A DNA stretch of 64,000 nucleotides from Methylosarcina fibrata AML-C10 (GCF_000372865.1 NZ_KB889965.1:1609849-1673848), one strand, 5' to 3'; positions 47,598-56,703 are shown, numbered from the stretch's first letter. Notes: generated by a model not told the origin, from the sequence alone. Numbers and translations are program-made.

Positions 47598-49130
47598 ATG
47601 ACACTATTTCCCCGCTGTCCTCGCGGCGAGCGGTTCACGAACGCTCGGTGGATTAACCTGTCGCCGGTTTACTTTATACGGTTATGGCCGATTATTCCGG
47701 CTTTGACCATGATCTCCTTATCGGCGGCTTGTTCGCCACCACCGTTAATCATCGAGCCCCTGCCTAGCGCTCAGCCAGTGGCGCATACCGTGCGCTGGTC
47801 GGAATACCGGACAAGCAGCGCGGCGGTGCAGCTATCCAAATTCAAGACAGAATCGGTACTGCCGGGCCAGCGACAAACCTATGATTTGCCGGCTCTGGTC
47901 GATTTGGCCTTGCAAAGCCACCCTGAAACCCGGCAAAGCTGGGAAGAAGTCAAGGCCGCCGCCGCGCGGGTCGATAAACAGCGTAGTGCCTGGTATCCGA
48001 CGTTGACTGCGCTGGCGTTTGGACAGTATTTCAAAACCAGCATTCCCATTCCGGAAAGCGCACTGGTCAGCCACGGTTACGGAACGTTCGGCGGTCTGGA
48101 GTTGGCTTGGACGCTGTTCGATTTCGGTCGGCGGGAAGCCATGGTTGGAGCTAGTCTGGAACGCCTGGGTGCGGCGCAATTCGCGTTGACGCGCAAGCAT
48201 CAGCAAATTGCCTACCGGGTCGCCTCCAGTTTTTTCAGTTTTCAGGCGGCCTTGGCTAAAGTGACGGCGGCGCAGCAGACCTTCGAATCGGCCCAGACCA
48301 ATGCCGAGGCGATCAGGGCCAAGCTCGCACAAGGTTTTGCTACCCGCCCCGAGTTGTTGTTGGCGCTACAGGAAAAGGCGAAAGCCAATTACGACTTACA
48401 GGATGCGCGAGGTTCAGTAACACAGGCCCGAGCCGAATTGACAACCAGTGTCGGCGTTTCGCCTTCCCATACTTTGCAATTGGTGGACCTCAGTCAAACG
48501 CCGCTGCCGAATGCGTTGGAACCGTCGGTCGAGCACATTGTTGACGAAGCCTTGGCGCAGCGCCCCGATCTGATGGCCCAGCTTTCAGAATTACGTGCTC
48601 GAGAGGCGGAAGTGAAAAAGGCACGGGCGGAATTTTGGCCCAAGCTGTCGTTGAAAGGAAATGTCGGCAACCAATACTGGGGCGATGTACATACTAATCC
48701 GCCGAGTCGGCAAAATTATTCAAGCGACGACCTGGTTGGCACCGCGATGTTAAATCTGGAATGGAAGTTGTTCGACGGCTTCGAGCGCAGCAGCGCCGTC
48801 AGAGAAGCCGAAGCCAGGCAGCAGGCCGGCCAGGCCCAGGTGGAAGCGTTGCGCCTGGAAATCATGCGCGATATTTGGCAGGCCTACGCCGATACCAAAA
48901 CCGCGTTGGAAAAACGCGAATTCGCCCAGGCCTTGTTGCGCGCTGCTGAGGAGTCTTACGCCGCGACTCAGGAATCTTACAACCATGGCTTTTCTACTGT
49001 AATCGAGCTGTTGTCGGCACAAAAGGATTTGGCCCTCGCCCGCTATACCGAAATCGATAGCCGCGCCGAACTGCTAAAGTCTGCCACTGCGTTAGTTTAT
49101 GCAGCGGGGGGAAAGGCAGAGGAGAATTAA
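47598..49130 (+). CDS. TolC-family outer-membrane efflux protein
   Basis: The 510-residue product has an N-terminal signal (hydrophobic about 25-47, ending LSAACS, lipobox-like), and two repeated outer-membrane efflux domains of about 200 residues each, with long amphipathic helices (LALQSHPETRQSWEEVKAAAARVDKQ, AEAIRAKLAQGFATRPELL; repeat: IVDEALAQRPDLMAQLSELRAREAEVKKARAEFWPKLSL). This is the TolC/NodT channel for tripartite export. It is transcribed divergently from the YtcA-HlyD-FUSC genes; the 260-base gap should hold both promoters. ATG 47598 is used instead of the TTG one codon earlier. Confidence 0.9.
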   Translation: MTLFPRCPRGERFTNARWINLSPVYFIRLWPIIPALTMISLSAACSPPPLIIEPLPSAQPVAHTVRWSEYRTSSAAVQLSKFKTESVLPGQRQTYDLPALVDLALQSHPETRQSWEEVKAAAARVDKQRSAWYPTLTALAFGQYFKTSIPIPESALVSHGYGTFGGLELAWTLFDFGRREAMVGASLERLGAAQFALTRKHQQIAYRVASSFFSFQAALAKVTAAQQTFESAQTNAEAIRAKLAQGFATRPELLLALQEKAKANYDLQDARGSVTQARAELTTSVGVSPSHTLQLVDLSQTPLPNALEPSVEHIVDEALAQRPDLMAQLSELRAREAEVKKARAEFWPKLSLKGNVGNQYWGDVHTNPPSRQNYSSDDLVGTAMLNLEWKLFDGFERSSAVREAEARQQAGQAQVEALRLEIMRDIWQAYADTKTALEKREFAQALLRAAEESYAATQESYNHGFSTVIELLSAQKDLALARYTEIDSRAELLKSATALVYAAGGKAEEN

Positions 49131-49701
49131 ACTGTTCCCCAAAGTAATATTTGTTTAAAGTCTGAATGTCTGCTTCGGATGGATAAGCCGACTTCGAAAT
49201 CATATTAGCGAGAGGCCGCTAAGGGTCGGAATCGGACCGACACTGCAAATTGCATCAGAACCAATTTTTTGAAGCTATCATATCAAATCCGAACCTTTAC
49301 ACATTAATTACCGCGCCGATTTCCGCCTTGAAATAGCCGATCAAGGAGGTTTCTGGGCAGGCATCGCCCAAGAAGCGTATAAACCGGCCTATGGCTCCTT
49401 TATTGCCTTGTTTTCGTGTCCGTACGAGTTTATCCGGACATTTCTCGAGATCATGCAATCGGTTTTGTACAACTCGACCGTCGCCGAGTTTGATTTCGGC
49501 GGATGCCGCAGGAAGGGCCGGTCTCTCGGCCGGCGTTTCTTTTGCCTTCCCTTGCATTCAAAAGAAAAACTTTTCTATCGGAATCGACCGGATGCGGAAT
49601 CGGGTTACCCTATGCCGTATTGTTTCGGTTCCGGTTTTTCCCCTATTCTATAGCTTGTCCTTTTCTTTTTCCCTGACGATGCCACGACAAGCCGAACGCC
49701 G
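49131..49701. other. Intergenic stretch, no gene recognised
   Basis: About 570 bases. A minus-strand frame of 86 codons (49297-49557) lacks a ribosome site and family resemblance. A plus-strand segment of similar length is equally unsupported. The last 60 bases are pyrimidine-rich and lead into the soxB-like gene. Confidence 0.4.
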
Positions 49702-51354
49702 ATGAACCGCCGCCGATTTTTATCGTATCTGGGTCTTGCGCCCGCGCTGATTTCCTGCCGTTCGGACAAGGGGATCGACGATGTTCCGGCCGCCGATTTC
49801 GGCAACGCGACCCTGCTTCATATCACCGATTGCCACGCGCAACTGCTGCCGGTGCATTTCCGGGAGCCGTCCGTCAAAGCCTCTCTTGCCGGCAACCGGA
49901 ATGCACCGGCGTATCTGACCGGCCAGGCGTTTCTGGATTTTTTCGGGATCAAGCCTTCGAGCCGCGAGGCGCACGCCTTCACCCATCTCGACTTTGTCGA
50001 AGCGGCGCGAGTCTTCGGAAAAATGGGCGGGTTTGCGCATCTGGCCACGTTGGTCAAACGGATCAGAAACGCTCGCGGGCCGGAAAACACGCTGCTGCTG
50101 GACGGGGGCGACAGTTGGCAAGGATCGGCCACCGCGTTGTGGACCCGGGGCCGGGACATGATCGACGCCTGCAATTTGCTGGGCGTCGATGCGATGACCG
50201 GCCACTGGGAATTTACTTACGGCAGCCGGGAAGTTCTCGACAACCTCAAACGGTTCAAGGGCGAGTTCATCGCCCAGAACATCGCGCTGACCGAAGAGGC
50301 CGCCTTCGATTCCGAAGCGGAACCGGACGCCGTGTTCAAGCCTTACGTCATAAAACAAATCGGCCGCAGCCGCATCGCCGTCATCGGGCAGGCGTTTCCT
50401 TATACGCCCATTGCCCATCCCGCTCGGTTCGTTCCGGATTGGCGCTGGGGCATTCAGGAGCAAAATCTGCAAGCCCATGTCGACCGCATAAAGAACGGCC
50501 GCGAGGCCGACGTGATCGTGCTGTTGTCGCATAACGGCCTCGACGTCGACCTGAAACTGGCATCCCGAATCACCGGCCTCGACATCATTCTGGGAGGACA
50601 CACGCACGATGCCCTGCCCCGCCCGCTGGTCGTGGCAAACGGCCGGAGCAGAACCTGGGTCACCAACGCGGGCAGCCACGGCAAATTTCTGGGAATCCTG
50701 GACCTTGACGTCGGCAACGGACGGCTGCGGAATCTTCGCTACCGCCTGCAGCCCGTTTTCGCCAATCTGGTTGAACCCGATTCCGAAATGCTCGGTCTCA
50801 TTGACAAGATCCGGGCGCCTTTTCTCGCCCGCTTGCAGCAACCTGTGGCCTCGGCGGACAGGCTTTTATACCGCCGGGATACTTATCTCGGCACTTTCGA
50901 CCGGTTGATTCTGGACGCCTTGCGCCACGTCAACGGCGCCGAAATCAGTTTTTCGCCCGGGTTTCGCTGGGGGCCGTCCTTGCTGCCGGGCCAGATCGTC
51001 ACGTACGAACAGGTGATGAATCAAACGGCGATCACTTACCCCGAAACTTACACAAGAACCCTGTCCGGCGATGAAATCAAATCCATTCTGGAAGATACCG
51101 CCGATAATCTGTTCAACAAAGACCCTTACTACCGTCAGGGCGGCGACATGATCAGGACGGGCGGGCTCGGTTTTCACTGCGCTCCCGATCAGGCATTCGG
51201 ACGGCGCATCAGCCGGCTGAGACTGGCCGACGGAGAGCCGTTGAGCGCCCGGAAACGGTATCAGGTCTCGGGCTGGGCTTCGGTAGGCGCCCCCACCGAA
51301 GGCCGGCCCGTCTACGACGTTCTGGCCGACTATTTAACCGGCCAAAGCGATTGA
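49702..51354 (+). CDS. soxB: SoxB-like thiosulfohydrolase (5'-nucleotidase superfamily)
   Basis: The 550-residue product has a short N-terminus with twin arginines (MNRRRFLSYLGLAPALISC), suggesting Tat export and perhaps a lipid anchor. The metallophosphoesterase domain has ITDCHAQLLP, DGGDSWQGS, the SoxB-specific GHWEFTYG in place of the nucleotidase GNHEF, LSHNGLDVD and GGHTHD, all dimanganese ligands. The C-terminal 5'-nucleotidase domain is complete. SoxB releases sulfate from thiosulfate bound to SoxY. No soxA, X, Y, Z or C gene is nearby in this window. It is 113 bases before an MCE-transport operon in the same direction. Confidence 0.85.
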   Translation: MNRRRFLSYLGLAPALISCRSDKGIDDVPAADFGNATLLHITDCHAQLLPVHFREPSVKASLAGNRNAPAYLTGQAFLDFFGIKPSSREAHAFTHLDFVEAARVFGKMGGFAHLATLVKRIRNARGPENTLLLDGGDSWQGSATALWTRGRDMIDACNLLGVDAMTGHWEFTYGSREVLDNLKRFKGEFIAQNIALTEEAAFDSEAEPDAVFKPYVIKQIGRSRIAVIGQAFPYTPIAHPARFVPDWRWGIQEQNLQAHVDRIKNGREADVIVLLSHNGLDVDLKLASRITGLDIILGGHTHDALPRPLVVANGRSRTWVTNAGSHGKFLGILDLDVGNGRLRNLRYRLQPVFANLVEPDSEMLGLIDKIRAPFLARLQQPVASADRLLYRRDTYLGTFDRLILDALRHVNGAEISFSPGFRWGPSLLPGQIVTYEQVMNQTAITYPETYTRTLSGDEIKSILEDTADNLFNKDPYYRQGGDMIRTGGLGFHCAPDQAFGRRISRLRLADGEPLSARKRYQVSGWASVGAPTEGRPVYDVLADYLTGQSD

Positions 51355-51467
51355 ATGATGCCGGCCGGCCCGATACTCGGGTAAAATAGCGCAAAACCGG
51401 CATGTCCAGGCTCTTCAGGGAGGACGGCATGCCCATGGAAGGATTTTCCAATCGATGAATTTTCAAG

Positions 51468-52607
51468 ATGACTGACCGGACCGCCTACGACGACTTGCCG
51501 CCCTTGCTGGAGATCATCCAAAGGAATGGAGAAACCCATTGCATCAAGTTATCGGGAAACTGGAATCTGCGGAATCTTTCGATGACCCCCGGTTTGCGCC
51601 GAAAGATCCGGCGCCATGCCTCCGATAAAACCGCGGTATGGGATCTGACTTCCGTCAATCTACTGGATAATGGCTCCGCGTTAATCATCTGGCTGGCCTG
51701 GGGCGAACGATTTCCCGCCGGGCTGCGGATAAAACCCGAGCACCGGCGCATGTTGGAAAGCTGGCAGTCCCAGGCGGTTCCGCCTTCTCAGCCGGTGGTT
51801 CCTTTCGTCAAAGCCGTCGCCGGAACCTTTAACCGGGTGCTCACGGATTTTTGGGAGCAGTTCGTCGGCTTGGTCGCGATGTGGGGCCAACTGATACTGG
51901 ACCTGTTCTATTTAATCCTGCATCCCAGGGAAATTCCCTGGCCGGAACTGTCGAACACGATATACGAATCGGGCGTCCGGGCGCTCGGCATCACCGCGCT
52001 GGTCGGTTTTTTGATCGGCATTGTCCTGAGCTATTTGTCCGCGTTGCAGTTGCGCATGTTCGGAGCCGAGATCTACATCATCAACATTCTGGGACTGAGC
52101 ATCATCCGCGAACTGGGCCCCCTGCTGGCGGCGATCCTGGTCGCCGGGCGGTCGGGTTCGGCGATGACCGCTCAAATCGGCATCATGCGCGTGACCGAGG
52201 AACTGGATGCACTGTCGGCGATGGGCATTTCCCATTCCTTGCGGCTGATTCTTCCAAAAGTCGCGGCGTTGATTCTCGTCCTGCCTTTGCTGACGGTGTG
52301 GACCAACGGCGCCGCGCTGCTCGGAGGCATGTTTTCGGCGCAAAACACGCTCGATATCAGTTATCAGCAATTTTTTCAAAAACTGCCGGATACGGTGCCT
52401 TTGGTCAACATTTTTATCGGCCTCGGCAAAAGCGCCGTTTTCGGCATGATGATTGCGCTGATCGCCTGCCATTTCGGTTTCCGCATCCAGCCCAATACGG
52501 AGAGCCTGGGCAACGAGACCACCAATTCAGTGGTCGCCGCGATTACCGTCGTGATCATGGTCGATGCTTTGTTCGCGATACTGTTCATGGACGTGGGTAT
52601 GCCATGA
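51468..52607 (+). CDS. MlaE-type ABC permease with N-terminal STAS domain
   Basis: The 379-residue product has an N-terminal STAS-like domain (about 10-105; HCIKLSGNWNLRNL, AVWDLTSVNLLDNGSALIIWLAWG) fused to an MlaE permease (about 120-379) with five to six transmembrane helices and the family motif ELGPLLAAILVAGRSGSAMTAQIG, then MRVTEELDALSAMGI. It is the membrane part of an ABC transporter for lipids that works with an MCE protein. In E. coli the STAS protein MlaB is separate; here it is fused. The stop overlaps the ATPase start (ATGA). Confidence 0.92.
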   Translation: MTDRTAYDDLPPLLEIIQRNGETHCIKLSGNWNLRNLSMTPGLRRKIRRHASDKTAVWDLTSVNLLDNGSALIIWLAWGERFPAGLRIKPEHRRMLESWQSQAVPPSQPVVPFVKAVAGTFNRVLTDFWEQFVGLVAMWGQLILDLFYLILHPREIPWPELSNTIYESGVRALGITALVGFLIGIVLSYLSALQLRMFGAEIYIINILGLSIIRELGPLLAAILVAGRSGSAMTAQIGIMRVTEELDALSAMGISHSLRLILPKVAALILVLPLLTVWTNGAALLGGMFSAQNTLDISYQQFFQKLPDTVPLVNIFIGLGKSAVFGMMIALIACHFGFRIQPNTESLGNETTNSVVAAITVVIMVDALFAILFMDVGMP

Positions 52608-53392
52608 CGGACGGGGAAGTCATTCGAATCGAGCACGTCTGGACCCGTTTCGGCAATAAAACGGTGCACAAGGACATCAACCTGGTTCTCGAACAAGGCG
52701 AAATACTGGGTCTGGTCGGCGCCTCCGGCAGCGGCAAGACGACCTTGTTGCGGGAGATCATTGGGCTGCTTTCTCCCAGCGAAGGAGAAATCTTCGTTAT
52801 GGGAAAATCCTTGAAAAACGTTGCCGCCGACCACGGCCAACGGCTGAGAAGCAATTGCGGCGTATTATTTCAAAAAGGCGCCTTGTTCAGCGTGCTGAAC
52901 GTGCTGGACAACATCGCCTTTCCGCTGCGGGAACTGGGCGTCGACGACGAGGAACTGATCCGGCGGCTGGTCTTCATGAAACTGGAAAAGGTCGGCCTGT
53001 CGCCGCACGATGCCTGGCTGAAACCGGCGGATTTGTCGGGAGGCATGATCAAACGGGTGGCTCTGGCGCGCACGATGATTCTGGAACCCGAACTCTTGCT
53101 GCTCGATGAGCCGACCTCGGGGCTCGATCCCATTTCCAGCGAGGATTTCGTCAAACTGTTGTCGGGGCTGCACCGGGACCTCAAGTTTACCGTGATGATG
53201 GTCACCCACGACCTGGACGTGCTGAGGGATTTATGCACGCAGGTGGCCGTGCTGGCGGATAATCGGCTGGTAGCTTTCGGCACGCTGTCCGACGTCTTGA
53301 ACTGCCGTCATCCTTTTGTTGAACAGTTTTTTCACAATAACCGCGCCGAAAGGGTATTTCGGTCTTACGAGGCATCAGATGGGCAAAAATAA
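52604..53392 (+). CDS. MlaF-type ABC transporter ATP-binding protein
   Basis: The 262-residue cytosolic ATPase has Walker A GASGSGKT (about 40-47), Q-loop LFQKGALFS, signature LSGGMIKRVALAR, Walker B LLLLDEPTSGLDP and the H-loop His in MVTHDLD. The FxKG/LSGGM form is typical of MlaF. It powers the MlaE-type permease encoded just upstream, with overlapping stop and start, and its own end overlaps the MCE gene by 14 bases, so the four genes form a tight operon. Confidence 0.93.
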   Translation: MTDGEVIRIEHVWTRFGNKTVHKDINLVLEQGEILGLVGASGSGKTTLLREIIGLLSPSEGEIFVMGKSLKNVAADHGQRLRSNCGVLFQKGALFSVLNVLDNIAFPLRELGVDDEELIRRLVFMKLEKVGLSPHDAWLKPADLSGGMIKRVALARTMILEPELLLLDEPTSGLDPISSEDFVKLLSGLHRDLKFTVMMVTHDLDVLRDLCTQVAVLADNRLVAFGTLSDVLNCRHPFVEQFFHNNRAERVFRSYEASDGQK

Positions 53393-54293
53393 ACACGCGC
53401 TGATCACCGGTGTGTTTGTCATCGTTCTCCTAACCGTAACGGTATGGATCATTTACTGGATCGGCCATTTCGAACGTGAGCGCAATCTCTACGTGGTCTC
53501 CACCACGGAATCGGTCACCGGCCTCAATCCGGAATCGACGGTGTTTTACCGCGGCATTGCCGTGGGAAAAGTGCTCGAGATCCGGTTCGATCCGGAAAAC
53601 TTCGGCATTATCCTGGTTCCTATCGAGATCGACAAAAACATCGTTTTAACCAGAGGCGTTTTTGCGACGCTGCAACTGAAAGGAGTCACCGGTCTGACTC
53701 AGCTCCAACTGGAAGACTCGGGCGGCATTCAGGAAGTATTGCCGCCCGGCAACGATCCCATGAACCGCATTCCGTTGAAACCGTCGTTGACCGACAAATT
53801 GATGAGCTCCGGAGAGGAATTGCTCAAAAAAGCCGATTTCATCATGACCCGGCTCAGTTCCTTGATGAACGAGGAAAACGAAAAAAACATCAGCGACATG
53901 CTGAGCAATCTGAAAAACTTGTCCGACAAGCTTGAACAATTGCAAAAAGGCGTGGACAAGGCGCTCGCCGAGGTTCCCGCTTTAACTTCCGACGCCAAAA
54001 AGACCCTGTCGTATATCAATGGGCTGGCCAGAGACCTGCAAGCTTTGAGCCATCAAGTGCAAACGCTCGGAGATAAAGCCCATCAACTGGCCGATACCGG
54101 CAGGACGACCGGCGATTTAGTGCTGCACAGTACCTTGCCGAAGGTCAACAAATTATTGAGCGAATTGCAGTCGGCCACCGAAGAAGTGAAACACGTGGCG
54201 GTCATGCTCGAAAACAATCCGCAGTCCCTGTTGCTGGGACCGCGCCGGCAGGAACCCGGACCCGGCGAACCCGGTTATGAGGAACCCCAATGA
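53379..54293 (+). CDS. MCE-domain (MlaD-type) periplasmic lipid-transport protein
   Basis: The 304-residue product is anchored by one N-terminal transmembrane helix (about 8-30), followed by an MCE domain (about 38-115; YVVSTTESVTGLNPESTVFYRGIAVGKV, TLQLKGVTGLTQLQLED) and a long helical tail (about 130-285), ending in a Pro/Glu-rich segment. MCE proteins form hexameric rings or tubes that carry lipids across the periplasm. ATG 53379 has GAGG seven bases upstream and overlaps the ATPase gene. The long helical tail is more like PqiB/YebT- or Mce-type proteins than the short MlaD. Confidence 0.9.
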   Translation: MGKNKHALITGVFVIVLLTVTVWIIYWIGHFERERNLYVVSTTESVTGLNPESTVFYRGIAVGKVLEIRFDPENFGIILVPIEIDKNIVLTRGVFATLQLKGVTGLTQLQLEDSGGIQEVLPPGNDPMNRIPLKPSLTDKLMSSGEELLKKADFIMTRLSSLMNEENEKNISDMLSNLKNLSDKLEQLQKGVDKALAEVPALTSDAKKTLSYINGLARDLQALSHQVQTLGDKAHQLADTGRTTGDLVLHSTLPKVNKLLSELQSATEEVKHVAVMLENNPQSLLLGPRRQEPGPGEPGYEEPQ

Positions 54294-54844
54294 GTTATTC
54301 ATTCAGACTGTTGCTTTTTTTCACCATCCTGGTTTTTGCAGGGTGCACTCTGACGCCTGCTCAGCCCGCCCTGCATGACTTCGGCACAGGCCCAAGCCAA
54401 TTCGGCAACCGGACGGCCTTTCGTTCCGATGTTACCGTCGAAGCTCCGAAATGGCTCCAGGACAATCGCATTCATTACCGCTTGCTGTACGCGGAGCCGA
54501 CCCAGGTCAGATTCTACACGCTGGATCGATGGCTGGCACCGCCTTCGGAACTTCTGGAACAACAACTGAAATCCGGCGGACTTGACACTCGCTCTCCCTT
54601 AACCGTCAGACTGCTCGATTTTGAACAGCAATTCGAAGCTCCGCAAAAGGCTAAGGTGTTGATGCGTCTTGTCGTCGAAGCCTACACGCCCGACCGCCAG
54701 GTCATGACCCATTCACGCGAGTTCCGGTTCGAGCAGGTCTGCCCCACCCCGGACGCCAAAGGCGCGGTCAATGCCTTGGCAAAATTAAGCGTCAAGTCGG
54801 TCGAGCAGATTCGCTCCTGGCTCGACAGTTTAGCCGGTGAATGA
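54290..54844 (+). CDS. ABC-type transport auxiliary lipoprotein (PqiC/DUF330-like)
   Basis: The 184-residue product has a type II signal peptide with lipobox VFAGC (Cys about residue 19). The mature part has the beta-strand pattern of the transport-auxiliary lipoprotein family: VTVEAPKWLQDNRIHYRLLYAEPTQVRFY, then LRLLD-like strands and ALAKLSVKSVEQIRSWL. Family members such as PqiC sit in the outer membrane and partner MCE tubes. The start overlaps the MCE gene (ATGA). It completes the operon with the STAS-permease, ATPase and MCE protein. Confidence 0.85.
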   Translation: MSYSFRLLLFFTILVFAGCTLTPAQPALHDFGTGPSQFGNRTAFRSDVTVEAPKWLQDNRIHYRLLYAEPTQVRFYTLDRWLAPPSELLEQQLKSGGLDTRSPLTVRLLDFEQQFEAPQKAKVLMRLVVEAYTPDRQVMTHSREFRFEQVCPTPDAKGAVNALAKLSVKSVEQIRSWLDSLAGE

Positions 54845-54875
54845 ACCCAAAGGCCGGTATTGAAAAACTGCGGGC

Positions 54876-54909
54876 AAAAAAATACTCCCGGAGCCAAAGG
54901 CGCCGGGAG
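54876..54909 (-). terminator. Minus-strand intrinsic terminator
   Basis: CTCCCGG (54885-54891) pairs with CCGGGAG (54903-54909), extended inside by GCC/GGC around one mismatch, with an AAA loop. On the minus strand it is followed by seven T (complement of 54876-54882). It points away from the MCE operon and would end a transcript coming leftwards, probably from the DUF1244 gene about 300 bases away. In plus orientation it has no T-run. Confidence 0.6.
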
Positions 54910-54965
54910 AAGCAGGGGATACAGTATGTTGAACCATTCTGTACTTTCACACGACGAGGAGGTGT

Positions 54966-55061
54966 ATGAAACTGATAAATCGGATGGCTGAGCGTGACAG
55001 CATCCATTCAATAATGAATCTATCATTAGCAAATAATTATAAATATGCCACCCATTGTTGA
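54966..55061 (+). CDS. Possible 31-residue peptide with near-perfect ribosome site
   Basis: ATG 54966 is preceded by GAGGAGGTGT, close to the ideal Shine-Dalgarno sequence at a suitable distance. The frame codes for a 31-residue peptide starting MKLINRMAERDS and ending in Cys, with mixed charge and no membrane segment. It resembles no small protein I know; it is not PqqA (no E-x3-Y pattern) nor a methanobactin precursor. It lies after the MCE operon and antisense to the presumed 3' tail of the DUF1244 transcript. The ribosome site is the only evidence. Confidence 0.3.
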   Translation: MKLINRMAERDSIHSIMNLSLANNYKYATHC

Positions 55062-55206
55062 CAAGATTCAAAATTATCAACTAATTATTTCTTTTTTATT
55101 AACAATAATCCCGCTCATCCTCTCCAGGAATCATCACTCCGATCCTCGGCCGTTTTCGTTCAGAACCGGGCACAGAAAGGATCATGGCCCGGAAGCCACA
55201 TCCTGA

Positions 55207-55509
55207 CTATCCGGATTTTGCCTGCTGCTTTCGCTCATAGGCGGCCAGTTGCTCAGCCGTGGCTTCCCGCTGAAACTTATCCCGCCATTCACGATAAGGC
55301 ATTCCATAAATGATCTCTCTGGCTTGCTCGTAATCCATGACGATGCCCCGCTCCTCCGCAGCCGCCGTATACCATTTCGCCAGACAATTCCTGCAAAAAT
55401 CGGCCAGGATCATCAAATCGATATTCTGAACCTCGGTATGCTGCCGTAAATGCTCGACCAACCTTCTGAAAACGGCGGCCTCCAACTCAATCCGATCGTC
55501 TTTATTCAT
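55207..55509 (-). CDS. DUF1244 protein
   Basis: The 100-residue cytosolic product belongs to the DUF1244 family: VFRRLVEHLRQHTEVQNIDLMILADFCRNCLAKWY, MDYEQAREIIYGMPYREWRDKFQ. Two closely spaced cysteines (CRNC) are conserved and could bind metal. The function is unknown. ATG 55509 has GGAGG seven bases upstream; the frame runs 15 codons further without a site. It is a single gene, probably ended by the strong minus-strand terminator near 54890. Confidence 0.87.
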   Translation of the reverse strand: MNKDDRIELEAAVFRRLVEHLRQHTEVQNIDLMILADFCRNCLAKWYTAAAEERGIVMDYEQAREIIYGMPYREWRDKFQREATAEQLAAYERKQQAKSG

Positions 55510-56166
55510 CGCTATCCTCCGTAAATTCAATTCATTCCAGGCAGAAACGCACATCGAAACATGTACATTTCCGCATTAACATTTTATAATTCGACATTCG
55601 CCGTATCCGTTAAGAGTCTGGCTTGTATAATATAAACGAGTGGAATGGCGGCTATGGATTTATTTTTGTTTCCGACCGGATGCTTTTTTTAAATCTCGAC
55701 CCCATCCTTGTTAAAACTGAAACGGAATCGGATCAAAGGAAATCCGGCGCGGTTCGGGATACTGCTTCAGAACGTGCGTTTTCTCCCAAACAATCATTGC
55801 CAGCTTTTAATCTGACGAACGCGATTTCCGCTTGATCGTACGACGTGCACAAGCCTCCGATGATAAGGAGATTGTCGAAGTTCATTCTGTGCCGGCTCAT
55901 CGCCGACAGCTTCCATTATGCCATTCACAACTTTCCAGTAGGATTCGAGAATAGAATGATGAATTATTCCAGCCGGCGGACTAGCCAGCAGCGGATCATA
56001 TAGGTTAAGGTATGCCATCTGTTTTCCCGGCGTTCCTGCTCCACTCAATGCCGACTAAAAAGCACGCAAACGCAACGAATTTCATCGCCATTTCGTTTTT
56101 TCTGAAGGTTTCTCCGCTATTTGCTGCGGCAACGAATTTTATGGCCTGACCACCACTTCCAAACTC
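55510..56166. other. Intergenic stretch, no gene recognised
   Basis: About 655 bases between divergent genes. A minus-strand frame (55794-56048, or from an inner ATG) has no ribosome site and no known family; a short plus frame at 55623-55835 is also unsupported. The AT-rich ends probably carry the promoters of DUF1244 and yciB. Confidence 0.4.
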
Positions 56167-56703
56167 ATGAATCAGTTTTTTGAATTTTTTCCCATTCTAT
56201 TATTTTTTCTTACTTACAAATTCTATGACATTTATGTTGCCACCGGCGTGGTGATTGCAGCGACTTTAGTCCAGGTCGTCTATAGCTGGTTCCGACACAA
56301 GACGATTGGGGTCATGCAGTGGATTACGCTGGCGTTGGTGATCGTCATGGGCAGCGCCACCATTTATTTGCATGATGAACAATTCATCAAATGGAAGCTG
56401 TCCATTGTCGAATGGTTGTTTGGCCTTGTTTTCCTGGGCAGCCAGTTCATCGGAAAAAAACCCGTCGTTGAAAGAATGTTGTCGGGCAGTTTAACGCTGC
56501 CCGCCGTCATTTGGAAACGCCTGAATCTGATGTGGGCGATTTTTTTTATCGGCGTCGGCTTCATCAACGTCTACGTCATGTACAACTATACCACCGACGA
56601 CTGGGTTACCTTCAAAACCTTCGGCGTGCCGGGCTTGATGATCATGTTCATTCTGGTGCAGATGGCGCTGATCTACAAACACATCCCGGAAACCAAGGAA
56701 TAG
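56167..56703 (+). CDS. yciB: YciB (IspZ)-family inner-membrane protein, intracellular septation
   Basis: The 178-residue membrane protein has five hydrophobic helices and the family signatures FFPILLFFLTYKFYDIYVAT at the N-terminus, LHDEQFIKWKLSIVEWLFGLVFL and GKKPVVERML, then LNLMWAIFFIGVGFINVYV. YciB takes part in cell-envelope synthesis and septation, contacting elongation and division proteins in E. coli. It opens the block yciB-yciI-bolA-ppiC, an order kept in many gammaproteobacteria. Confidence 0.95.
   Translation: MNQFFEFFPILLFFLTYKFYDIYVATGVVIAATLVQVVYSWFRHKTIGVMQWITLALVIVMGSATIYLHDEQFIKWKLSIVEWLFGLVFLGSQFIGKKPVVERMLSGSLTLPAVIWKRLNLMWAIFFIGVGFINVYVMYNYTTDDWVTFKTFGVPGLMIMFILVQMALIYKHIPETKE

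Noticed and set aside
49297-49557. 86-codon minus-strand open frame before soxB
   Set aside because: No Shine-Dalgarno sequence and no family resemblance; a plus-strand frame through the same region is equally plausible, which points to chance.
54966-55061. Idea that the 31-residue frame is PqqA or a methanobactin precursor
   Set aside because: It lacks the Glu-x3-Tyr pattern of PqqA and the Cys-rich core of methanobactins, and no pqq or mbn genes are adjacent.
55794-56048. Minus-strand open frame between DUF1244 and yciB
   Set aside because: Weak upstream region and unrecognised sequence; not enough support to call a gene.
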